The notes under the pieces: model-generated
The model's database searches: none
What the model was told of the DNA's origin: nothing
Seen by the model: only the letters and a program-made list of their open reading frames with translations
Program-made: the position numbers and the translations under genes
Part shown: piece by piece, positions 38,506-45,808 of the stretch
How the letters are laid out: every line of letters begins with the position of its first letter
Numbering within the stretch: position 1 is the first letter of the stretch
Origin: Nostoc foliaceum FACHB-393
GTDB lineage: Bacteria > Cyanobacteriota > Cyanobacteriia > Cyanobacteriales > Nostocaceae
Direction: 5' to 3'
DNA: 64,000 bases
Assembly (NCBI RefSeq): GCF_014698505.1
Contig: NZ_JACJTD010000002.1
Span: 310,001-374,000, forward strand

Positions 38506-38817
38506 ATGCTACACCGCAAGATTTATCAACTCTGTTGCGATGGGCGCGAGGTATGTGTTTTCTTGCGGGACCAGCAACGCTGGATTGAACGCGCCCGCAT
38601 CATCGACATAGAGGGAGATTTAGTGACCCTACGCTATGAAACAGAAGAAGAGGACGAAGTTTGTTCTTGGGAAGAAATGGTTCGCCTCGAGAGCATTGGT
38701 GCTGTAACGCAAAAATTGGCTTCAGTACCGCGCGGGAATGTGGAACCTCTAATGACAGAAGACTGTCCCGAAGCTGAACGCATTCACAACCGTTACACTG
38801 ACTCGAATCCAGAATAA
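38506..38817 (+). CDS. Cyanobacterial conserved small protein (DUF6679-like)
   Basis: A 103-residue protein, MLHRKIYQLCCDGREVC..., with a compact beta-rich first half (WIERARIIDIEGDLVTLRYETEEEDEVCSWEEMV) that looks like a small SH3-like barrel, and a disordered acidic C-terminus. I recall close relatives across cyanobacteria, annotated only as a domain of unknown function; the DUF number is from memory. It has no neighbour that suggests a role, being followed by a repeat and then a convergent hydrolase gene. Confidence 0.7.
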   Translation: MLHRKIYQLCCDGREVCVFLRDQQRWIERARIIDIEGDLVTLRYETEEEDEVCSWEEMVRLESIGAVTQKLASVPRGNVEPLMTEDCPEAERIHNRYTDSNPE

Positions 38818-38832
38818 TTAGTCATTAGTTAA

Positions 38833-38862
38833 TAGTCATTAGTCATTAGTCATTAGTCATTA
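38833..38862. repeat. Tandem heptamer AGTCATT
   Basis: At least four near-perfect copies of AGTCATT lie between two convergent genes. This is a typical short tandem repeat of Nostocales intergenic DNA. Confidence 0.85.
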
Positions 38863-38894
38863 ATTAAAAATGATAAAGGGCAGCGGATTAATGA

Positions 38895-40562
38895 CTATTG
38901 GCTATCATTCAAACCTTCAAAGGCAGGACAGTAACCTTCTAGAGTTACCTTAAAGTTATACAACGGGGAAGCTGGGTTCCAACACCGCTGCCCCCTTTGG
39001 TGTCGGCAGGTACCGCAACAGTCTACATCTGTCCATGTATAGCGATCGCTATTTTGGTTGAGCAATTCTCGTTGAGACAATCCCCTTAATACTAGTTCTT
39101 CCCCTTGCCAACGAGCTTCGATTAAACCAGTATCGGCAAATTGTCGCCAACGAGGATCAGTAGTAATCACATCTGCTAGGGTGATTGTGATTACTGTTCC
39201 CATCTCTGTCAGTTCGCCTTCGTAGTTGGTTTCTGGTGCTGCCGGTTGTAAAAATGTATCGCCGATAGGCAGTTCTACTAAGGTGTCAGCCGCCGGGGAA
39301 TGTATATGGTAGCGGTTTTGCAACTCTTCTAAGCTAGTCAGGTCTGCCAAGTAGGCAGGAGAACCGTGGACAAAAATTACATGCTGGGGTCGCAAATTAT
39401 GAATTAGCTGCGTAGTACCAGGGCCATCACTATGTTGAGCCAGGAGATAGGTTTCGACAGTGGTAGGTGCTAAATATTCTTTGTTAACTCTTATATCAAT
39501 TTTTTCTGGTAGGAGGATTAGCCAAGGGCCTGTGTCTAGCTGGCAGTGCTTACCTAAATCATCCGTAGAGTCGGTAAGGACTATACAGGGTGACTTGCCC
39601 ACAGTGGCACGATGTTCTGGTTGTAAACGACGCACGCGGGGACGCACCCGTTCATCCCAAAACAAGGGTTGATGGCGGGCGAAGTTCTGTACAGATGGGG
39701 GAAGGTGTGGAAGTAGTTCTAGATAAGCATCACAGCCAGTAGCGACAGCACCATCTACCCAGATATCTAAATCTCGTCCGGTGAAGTGGTGATGTGACCG
39801 CAAGAGCATTAGCAGTTCTTGACCCAATCCTAAAGCCGGGGTGGGAAGGATTACAGAACAATGGTCAGCGATCGCGCGATTAATCCGTTCTGCTAGTTGA
39901 TTTTCTTGGTTGCGGCGATGGGGATGGCGGGATGTACCATAACTGCCTTCAATAATCAGTACATCCAAGTCCAAGCCCCGCAGTTCCTCTAAACGCAAAC
40001 CTTCTACCAGCCGGGAGTTTGACAGGAAAAAATCACCCGTATACAGTAGCTTGTAAGTACGCTGCTTGGTGGTGTAGGTAAGGAGAATTGCCACTGCCCC
40101 TGGTAGATGCCCTGCGGGAAATAATTCTGCCACCAAACCCTCTTGGAATTCCACAGGCGATCGCAACGGCAAGGCATGACAAAATTGGGAAATTTTCTCA
40201 GCGTCTTGGTCTAGCCAATTCAGTGGCAGTAACTTGCTGGTTACTTCGCTGCCATAAATAGGTAACTTAGGATAAGCTTTATGCAGTGCCAGTAAGCCTC
40301 TGGCATGATCTGGGTGGGCGTGACTAATCAAAACTAAATCTGCTGGTAGGGGCGAACTAGCTCCACGTATCGACTTAGTAAGCCCCTTAGCCAGCAATGA
40401 GATATCTTCCATACCACAGTCCAATAGGATGCGGTGTGGCCCCATCTTTACCAATAAACACACGCCCTCATCGTAATGCTGGACGCTATAGGGCAAACAT
40501 TCTAATTCACTACCCACTTCCGCAGCATCTACGCGAGAAGATGCCGACAGATTATCCCTCAT
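38895..40562 (-). CDS. MBL-fold metallo-hydrolase with beta-CASP domain
   Basis: A 555-residue protein. Residues 20-200 form a metallo-beta-lactamase fold with ILLDCG, the HAHPDHARG metal-binding motif, and a later H/D pair (FPAGHLPGA, YTGDF). The middle has beta-CASP features (IIEGSYGTS, and the FVHGSPA segment near residue 400), as in RNA-processing nucleases of the CPSF-73/YSH1 and RNase J group. The last part has an extra domain with a CGTC ... CW ... C cluster that may bind iron-sulfur or zinc. It probably acts on RNA, but the exact substrate is unknown. ATG start, no operon partners. Confidence 0.82.
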   Translation of the reverse strand: MRDNLSASSRVDAAEVGSELECLPYSVQHYDEGVCLLVKMGPHRILLDCGMEDISLLAKGLTKSIRGASSPLPADLVLISHAHPDHARGLLALHKAYPKLPIYGSEVTSKLLPLNWLDQDAEKISQFCHALPLRSPVEFQEGLVAELFPAGHLPGAVAILLTYTTKQRTYKLLYTGDFFLSNSRLVEGLRLEELRGLDLDVLIIEGSYGTSRHPHRRNQENQLAERINRAIADHCSVILPTPALGLGQELLMLLRSHHHFTGRDLDIWVDGAVATGCDAYLELLPHLPPSVQNFARHQPLFWDERVRPRVRRLQPEHRATVGKSPCIVLTDSTDDLGKHCQLDTGPWLILLPEKIDIRVNKEYLAPTTVETYLLAQHSDGPGTTQLIHNLRPQHVIFVHGSPAYLADLTSLEELQNRYHIHSPAADTLVELPIGDTFLQPAAPETNYEGELTEMGTVITITLADVITTDPRWRQFADTGLIEARWQGEELVLRGLSQRELLNQNSDRYTWTDVDCCGTCRHQRGQRCWNPASPLYNFKVTLEGYCPAFEGLNDSQ

Positions 40563-41189
40563 GCTCTCCTCCCCTCAAACCTCATCATCATGGACATATC
40601 CCAAAAGCCAAAAGTTACACAAATTTTGGTTTTGTGACTTAGGGGTAAGTTTTATCGTGCGCCCCTACACCCTGAGAATACAGATTTTTGATTGGGGAGG
40701 ACGCCTCCACCGAACCCGCACTGGTTCGGAAAAGTGGGCTAACGAGAGAGAAGCCTTCAAACTAGGAGGTAAAGGATGCCTCTTGTTTATTTTCTCTTTG
40801 CAAGTTCTGAGCGCTCTTAGCCAAATCGCCTTACGGCAAGTCGCCTAAGCGTCTACAGATTTATCTCAATGTGCCGAGCCATTTCCGTGATAGTTATCTG
40901 AATCATAGAATCCATTTTTCGTGCCAAAAAATAAGCACGAAATCGTGAATATAACTGTTAATCCAGCTAGAATCAGCTTTACATCCATTTGTTTGCTGCC
41001 CTTTACTCAAGACTTTCTTATATTAATTTAGTGCTTCCGCAATCAAACGCAATCACTAGAAAATCTTTACTATGCAGATTTGGATTGGGCAATAGGTAAT
41101 ATTACCACAATCAGTTCAGATTGTAGAACCTTTCGGTTCACCTGTCTATCTATCTAGATGTAAAAGAACATAACAGCAGAAGCAATTTT
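40563..41189. other. Intergenic region with one very small gene
   Basis: Apart from the 40-residue gene at 40866-40988, this 630-bp stretch holds no recognisable gene. At 40707-40735 there is a short hairpin-prone stretch (CCGAACC ... GGTTCGG) like dispersed cyanobacterial repeats. Confidence 0.5.
40866..40988 (-). CDS. 40-residue single-pass membrane miniprotein
   Basis: The minus strand from the ATG at 40986-40988 encodes 40 residues ending at a TGA at 40866-40868. Residues 4-22 form one hydrophobic helix (KLILAGLTVIFTISCLFF), followed by a polar tail GTKNGFYDSDNYHGNGSAH. An AAAGG stretch about 10 bases upstream can serve as ribosome site. The tail, rich in Tyr, Asp, Asn and His, does not look random, and I believe similar miniproteins occur in related cyanobacteria. 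Size and layout recall small photosynthetic or respiratory subunits, but there is no direct evidence for that. Confidence 0.6.
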   Translation of the reverse strand: MDVKLILAGLTVIFTISCLFFGTKNGFYDSDNYHGNGSAH

Positions 41190-41657
41190 CTACAGCCCGT
41201 AAAAATCCTCATCTAGAATCTGCTCAATCGAAAAAGGACAAACGGTAGGATAGTCACTTTCGTGGGGTATGCGAATTCCAAACTTACCTAGCTTACTTTC
41301 CTTAATGGCTAGCTTACGAGCATCTGGGTAGGCTTTTTCCACCGCCTCTACCAGAAAACTTTTGAGAGAAGGAGTATCTGCCAAATTATTGATAACTCGC
41401 TGACGATGTTCAAGTATGGAGCTATACCAGCTTCCTTTCATGCTATCGGGGACATCATACTGAACGCGTAACTTGAGTAAATGCGCCAACAAAATTGTCA
41501 GATTGCTTTTGAGTGCATTTTTTTCTGCTTTACCCAAATCAACTAGTTCCTCAATCAAATGCTCAATATCCAACGCCTCAAATTCATGATTTTGTAACTG
41601 TTGAATGGTTTGCTCAATCCATAATTGCAAATCTTGATCGTATAGCGGGTTAGGCAT
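41190..41657 (-). CDS. DUF29 family protein
   Basis: A 155-residue protein that matches DUF29 along its length: YDQDLQLWIEQTIQQLQNHEFEALDIEHLIEELVDLGK at the start, then KSNLTILLAHLLKLRVQ and SWYSSILEHRQRV. The fold is mainly helical and cytoplasmic. DUF29 proteins are very numerous in cyanobacteria and their role is unknown; some resemble parts of toxin-antitoxin or mobile modules. ATG start; single gene followed downstream by the repeat-rich region near the NACHT gene. Confidence 0.85.
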   Translation of the reverse strand: MPNPLYDQDLQLWIEQTIQQLQNHEFEALDIEHLIEELVDLGKAEKNALKSNLTILLAHLLKLRVQYDVPDSMKGSWYSSILEHRQRVINNLADTPSLKSFLVEAVEKAYPDARKLAIKESKLGKFGIRIPHESDYPTVCPFSIEQILDEDFYGL

Positions 41658-41699
41658 TTCTCAGATCAACTCCTAGTTACTCACTCGATCATAGCGATG

Positions 41700-41812
41700 A
41701 ATGCGATCGCACTTAGAGCCAAGGCAATAGAATTGCCTACGGTACACCGCGTAAACGTGGCTACACAAACAAAGAAGATGCGATAAATCGCGTCTCTACA
41801 TGAGGGTTTTGT
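41700..41812. repeat. Dispersed repeat region
   Basis: The stretch contains ATGCGATAAATCGCGTCTCTACA, of which GCGATAAATCGC is a palindrome. A near copy occurs at 45778-45800 in the same window, and the GGTACACCGCGTAAACGTGG part also resembles common Nostoc repeats. No gene is present. Confidence 0.65.
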
Positions 41813-41815
41813 TGC

Positions 41816-43870
41816 TCATTTTGAACTGTATTGGGATTTAACTTTCTTACTCGTTCGCAATAACTGCACAAAGGTATTACTCACTGTATTGTCTTTGGTA
41901 TCCGCCGCGTATTGAATCAATTTTTCTCGCAGTTCTTGGGCTGCATCTTCCTCAAGTAGGGTTGCTAGCAAGAAATAAACACCACGAAAACGCGGATCGC
42001 CCATTCTATCAACTAATAGTCCTTCGGCTGAATCACTTTCGCCGAGAAAGTTTTGCACCAAAAAGAAATCCATGATTTTATCGTGGCGAAAGTACCATTC
42101 TTTCTTCTTGGCTTCGCTTTTTTCATCTTCTTGCCACTGACGGCTGACTACCATTTTGTATTTCTCGTCTTCTAAAGACATGACAACTTGGTGAAATTCA
42201 TCTCCAGGTAGGGCTTGTTTGTCTTCGAGTCGCATTTGGTAGACGGCGGCGGAAAATCTTTTGAGCGGAAATTCTTGTTTCCATTCTTGCTGGTATTCTG
42301 CCGCCATCAGGTTGTATTGCTGTTCTTGCAAGCGAAACAAGTTTGGCTGTTTACCTTGTGATAACATCAGCGCTACCACTGTTAGATCCATTGGATTGGA
42401 AAGAATGCGGCGGACAGCATCTAACTCTTCTTTGGCTTGTTGGTTATTGAGGACTTCTGTTAAATAATTGGTGCAAGCTTGGACGTAATCAGCACCTTGA
42501 ATTTTGGCATCTTTGGGTAGTCGCGGCTGACGGGAGATCAAAAACTCTTGAATTTGTTGTTGCTCAAGGGGCTGCAAGTAGTAGGTTTTGGCTGTTGAGG
42601 GGGGTGTCCACTCTAGGGGCTGGGTAGTCATGATAATGTTGCCCCGGAAATAGCTTTCCACAAACTGGCAGATTTTGGCGCGGGTTTCGGCGGTGACTTC
42701 GTTGAGTCCGTCGATGCAGATATCTATGGCGCCACTGTAAATCAGGTTTTTCAGGAAGCCGGCATCTTGGGCTTGGCCGTGTAGCTTGTCTTGGATGGCT
42801 TCAATTACGCCTTTATGACATTTTTGGGCGGGGAGATAAACGACGATGCGCTGGGAGTTTTTCAACAGATGACGGAGAAACATCGACTTGCCTAAGCCGG
42901 AATCTCCTTCTAAGATAATTTGTCCTTGAATACTGGGTAGGGCTGCGGTTATGGGGAGGATGTCTCCTGAAGTGGGGACTTTAACTTTAGATTCTGGGAA
43001 GTATGAATGGTCATGAAAATTATCTAACCCGGCATCGGCTAATAGAGAAGGTTTGAAGGGTTCAAATAATTTGCGGCGGAAGGGGGGAAACCAGGTGAGG
43101 AGAAAGCCTACGTAGACCATGCCTAAGATGCGGCGTACCCAAGGGTTCCAGAAGAAGATGGCTTGGATTTGGGGGAATTTGGGGTAGGCAAAGATGAGAG
43201 CAAGCCAAAAGGCAGCGTGAGACAGGATAGTAATTCTGGCGTTGAAAAACCACTGCCAACCTTTGAGGTTAATTATGACTGATTGCAGTGAGTCAGCTTC
43301 GTTGTAGCCGGCGTTTTTCAGGTTGTGGTAGTGAGTTTCTAAAATCAAAATATCTTGTTGTTGCCAAGAGACTTTTCTGGCAACTACAGCAATTTGCCTA
43401 GCTAAGTCTTGTTGTAAACGTGGAAATTCTTGACTGAGTTTCCAGGTAGTACGGAATTCTTCTAGTGTTTTGACACCTTCAGGGTGCTTCAGATTATCGG
43501 GAGTTGCTTGAGGTCTGCCAAGCCATTTTAGTAAAGTTTGCACTTGATCAGTGCCGCCACCCAGGAAATAAGTCCAAAATCGCCAAAATTCATAATTATT
43601 CTGACCATAACCAAAACTTCCCTGATTTGGTTCGTAGACATAATTCAAAACTACAGCAACCTCTTTTAATTTCAGTTGTCTGATTTTTCCCAATGCCGAT
43701 GCCGCACTTCTACGAACGTCGGCGTCCACCTTTTCATTCTTGAGGATATTGGCAGCTTTCTCGGCAATATCCTCTGGTTTCTTCACCAGGGATTTTAAAT
43801 CTTTGAGATTATATTCAACTAATTGCTTGAGAGCATGCATATCCTTTAACTTGGTCGTGTTCATCATCAA
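41816..43870 (-). CDS. NACHT/STAND-type NTPase with HEAT-like N-terminus and membrane hairpin (frame-shifted 5' part)
   Basis: The main frame encodes up to 684 residues. The first 70 look like HEAT-type helices (VRRSAASALGKIRQLKLKEV). Two hydrophobic segments at about 215-270 suggest a membrane hairpin. Then comes a P-loop NTPase with GDSGLGKS near residue 340, Walker B IDICIDGLNEV, and TTQPLEW, as in NACHT/STAND proteins. The C-terminal part is helical. STAND proteins act as switches in defence, signalling or cell death. The natural start is in doubt: the frame-shifted reading at 43815-44030 joins this frame exactly if one 4-base copy of GCAT at 43833-43840 is removed, giving a 736-residue protein with a signal-type N-terminus. 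Whether the present gene is translated from an internal start or is inactive cannot be told. Confidence 0.75.
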   Translation of the reverse strand: MMMNTTKLKDMHALKQLVEYNLKDLKSLVKKPEDIAEKAANILKNEKVDADVRRSAASALGKIRQLKLKEVAVVLNYVYEPNQGSFGYGQNNYEFWRFWTYFLGGGTDQVQTLLKWLGRPQATPDNLKHPEGVKTLEEFRTTWKLSQEFPRLQQDLARQIAVVARKVSWQQQDILILETHYHNLKNAGYNEADSLQSVIINLKGWQWFFNARITILSHAAFWLALIFAYPKFPQIQAIFFWNPWVRRILGMVYVGFLLTWFPPFRRKLFEPFKPSLLADAGLDNFHDHSYFPESKVKVPTSGDILPITAALPSIQGQIILEGDSGLGKSMFLRHLLKNSQRIVVYLPAQKCHKGVIEAIQDKLHGQAQDAGFLKNLIYSGAIDICIDGLNEVTAETRAKICQFVESYFRGNIIMTTQPLEWTPPSTAKTYYLQPLEQQQIQEFLISRQPRLPKDAKIQGADYVQACTNYLTEVLNNQQAKEELDAVRRILSNPMDLTVVALMLSQGKQPNLFRLQEQQYNLMAAEYQQEWKQEFPLKRFSAAVYQMRLEDKQALPGDEFHQVVMSLEDEKYKMVVSRQWQEDEKSEAKKKEWYFRHDKIMDFFLVQNFLGESDSAEGLLVDRMGDPRFRGVYFLLATLLEEDAAQELREKLIQYAADTKDNTVSNTFVQLLRTSKKVKSQYSSK

Positions 43871-44030
43871 GGGCGGCTAATATACCGTTAATCTGCCAAT
43901 CTTGGGGTTTGGGTTTGGGGGTTTCTTTAGCGTTTACCCAAGGTAGAGAGAGGAGGAAAGTCAGGAGTAGGGTGAAACAGAAAAGGGAAAAGAGGGAGAG
44001 CTTGTTAGTGTGGCGGGGAGTTATGAGCAT
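43815..44030 (-). pseudogene. Displaced N-terminus of the NACHT NTPase gene
   Basis: This 71-codon frame begins with a hydrophobic segment (LSLFSLFCFTLLLTFLLSLPWVNA), then a Pro/Lys linker and WQINGILAALDDEHDQVKGYA, the start of a HEAT-like helix pair. After GYA it goes out of frame at the duplicated GCATGCAT and ends six codons later. Removing 4 bases makes it read GYALKQLVEYNL, continuous with the downstream frame. It is therefore the true N-terminus of that gene. The segment is either a signal peptide or a first membrane anchor. Confidence 0.75.
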
Positions 44031-44147
44031 AAATCAGGGCAAGGCGGCAGATTACACGCGGCTATCGGTATAATACCAAGCTTGCAATTCCTAATTCCTG
44101 ATTTAGAGCCTCTAATGCTTGTGGACGAGTATTAAAGGCTCATTAAC

Positions 44148-44378
44148 GAAGCTTTGAGGTTCATCGGCGATGCTTTGAGGTTCATTGACGATGCTTTGAG
44201 GTTCATTGACGATGCTTTGAGGTTCAGCGATGATGCTTTGAGGTTCATCGATGATGCTTTGGGGTTCATCGATGATGCTTTGAGGTTCATCGGTGATGCT
44301 TTGAGGTTCATCGGTGATGCTTTGAGGTTCATCGGTGATGCTTTGAGGTTCAGCGGCGATGCTTTGAGGTTCATTGAC
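44148..44378. repeat. Tandem array of eleven 21-bp units
   Basis: Eleven head-to-tail copies of a 21-bp unit with core GATGCTTTGAGGTTCA and a variable last part. Because 21 is a multiple of three, several frames stay open on both strands; the minus strand can encode a 96-residue chain of the heptapeptide EPQSIxx (44112-44402). There is no convincing ribosome site, so I treat it as a minisatellite rather than a gene. Unit differences are in the last five bases, as expected from unequal exchange. Confidence 0.9.
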
Positions 44379-44446
44379 CAAAATATACATCTCGTTTTGC
44401 AAATCGGGAGACTCTCAATATGATTCGGTTAAGGTGCATAGTCATT

Positions 44447-44583
44447 GGAGATCCCCCTAAATCCCCCTTAAGAAGGGGGACTTTAAGAAGTTTTACCGGT
44501 TCGTTTTTTGAGATCCCCCTAAATACCCCTTAAGAAGGAGGACTTCAATTCCAGTTCCCCCCTTTTTTAAGGGGGGTTAGGGG
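44447..44583. repeat. Dispersed C-rich/G-rich hairpin repeats
   Basis: Several copies of GATCCCCCTAAATCCCCCTTAAGAAGGGGG and its complement form strong inverted repeats. The same family recurs at 45012-45180. The copy at the end overlaps the 3' end of the DUF559 gene. Confidence 0.85.
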
Positions 44584-44953
44584 GGATCATCTGCTGTATC
44601 TGCTCACACACACTATCAAAGTGATTTAAAACTTGACTATTTGTAAACCTAATAATCTTTAAACCATAGCCTTCCAAAATGTTTGTTCTCTCCAGATCAT
44701 AATCTTGACCTTCATCTGTAAAATGGCTATCCCCATCAATTTCAATCACTGTTTGTAAAGTAGGACAGTAGAAATAAACTATGAAATGATTAATCGGTCG
44801 TTGTCTTAAAACCCGATATTGGAAATTTCTCAAATATTCATGCCACAGCTTTTTTTCTGCTGGGGTCATATTTTTACGAAGTTCTTTTGCTCTTTCTACA
44901 AGCTTTGGATTGTAAGGTAGATAGAGATTGCTGCTATTGAGTTGGTTTGTCAT
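44567..44953 (-). CDS. DUF559 endonuclease-like protein
   Basis: A 128-residue protein with the DUF559 layout, related to very-short-patch-repair endonucleases: NPKLVERAKELRKNMTPAEKKLWHEYLRNF, then FRQRPI-like VLRQRPINHFIVYFYCPTLQTVIEIDGDSHF, and ERTNILEGYGLKIIRFTNSQVL. The predicted nuclease residues are E and D in VIEIDG and the preceding acidic and basic positions. The last residues (IPPNPP) and the stop codon are written in the neighbouring dispersed repeat, so the natural C-terminus may have been replaced. Such genes are multi-copy and mobile in cyanobacteria; role unknown. Confidence 0.82.
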   Translation of the reverse strand: MTNQLNSSNLYLPYNPKLVERAKELRKNMTPAEKKLWHEYLRNFQYRVLRQRPINHFIVYFYCPTLQTVIEIDGDSHFTDEGQDYDLERTNILEGYGLKIIRFTNSQVLNHFDSVCEQIQQMIPPNPP

Positions 44954-45011
44954 AGTTTCTGGTCGTTATGCCCCCTACCCAATACTGCGTGGGTTTTGGT
45001 GCATAGTCATT

Positions 45012-45180
45012 GGAGATCCCCCCTAACCCCCCTTAAAAAAGGGGGGAACCGGAATTAAAGTCATCCTTTTTAAGGCGATAAATAGGGTTCAGTTAACGTT
45101 TTTATCCCCCCTAACCCCCCTTAAAAAAGGGGGGAACCGGAGTCAAAGTCCCCCTTTTTAAGGGGGATTTAGGGGGATCT
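45012..45180. repeat. Second cluster of C-rich/G-rich hairpin repeats
   Basis: Repeated blocks of CCCCCCTAACCCCCCTTAAAA facing GGGGGG arms, of the same family as at 44447-44583. They can form long stems of 20 or more bases and fill almost the whole interval between two genes. Confidence 0.85.
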
Positions 45181-45220
45181 CAAAGTATTGGCTACACACT
45201 AAAGGCTTTTTTAAAAGCCT

Positions 45221-45697
45221 TTAAGAATCGACAGTAGCTTTGGCGGGTTTACTTTTAATAGCTTTAAACCGTTCGCCTAATTGTTCAACAATAGTTTTTA
45301 ACCCTGGAGTTTTCTTAGCAGCAGTCTTGACGTAATCATAAACTGTCAAACTACTACCCATTGCTTCGCTACCGACTGCCATTAGGGTATCATCTACCTG
45401 TTCTGTCAGTTGTCGCAATCCAATCAAAACTTCGGTGAGGTTAGCGGCTAGTTGGTAATCCCGCACAAATTCATCTAAATCAAAGCTGGCTGGTAAAATG
45501 TCTCGGTTAGATTGGGCAGCAATCAAGCTATTGTTGACAAAAGCTAGTCTTTTATCGCCCATCTTAAATAAGTTGCGTCGTTCTTCTGCACTAAGAGTCA
45601 CCAGAAAAGGCATTTTTGCTTGGATAGTCGCAAAGGCTGCTTTAATTTCTTGGATATCTGCTGGGGAAAGGGAGGCGGTGATGTTTTGGTAAGCCAT
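45221..45697 (-). CDS. Uncharacterised protein, 158 aa, helical
   Basis: I do not recognise the family. The protein is soluble and mainly helical: DIQEIKAAFATIQAKMPFLVTLSAEERRNLFKMGDK, then FVRDYQLAANLTEVLIGLRQLTEQVDDTLMAVGSEAM, and a Lys-rich C-terminus. The layout suggests a four-helix bundle. I think similar proteins are widespread in bacteria without a known role. It starts about 110 bases downstream of the RND gene's end, on the same strand, and may be transcribed from its own promoter. Confidence 0.65.
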   Translation of the reverse strand: MAYQNITASLSPADIQEIKAAFATIQAKMPFLVTLSAEERRNLFKMGDKRLAFVNNSLIAAQSNRDILPASFDLDEFVRDYQLAANLTEVLIGLRQLTEQVDDTLMAVGSEAMGSSLTVYDYVKTAAKKTPGLKTIVEQLGERFKAIKSKPAKATVDS

Positions 45698-45808
45698 TGA
45701 TATTTACCGTAGTGAATCTGTTTGTTATGATTCCCACTGATAAATGCGATCGCACAAATTGGGCACGAGGCGGGAGACGCGATAAATCGCCGTCTCTACA
45801 ATAAATAA

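Noticed and set aside
44148..44378. Possible CRISPR array
   Set aside because: The 21-bp units are directly adjacent with no spacers, and no cas genes are near.
44112..44402. 96-codon frame coding EPQSI repeats
   Set aside because: Other frames over the same array are open too, so openness is explained by the repeat; no ribosome site supports translation.
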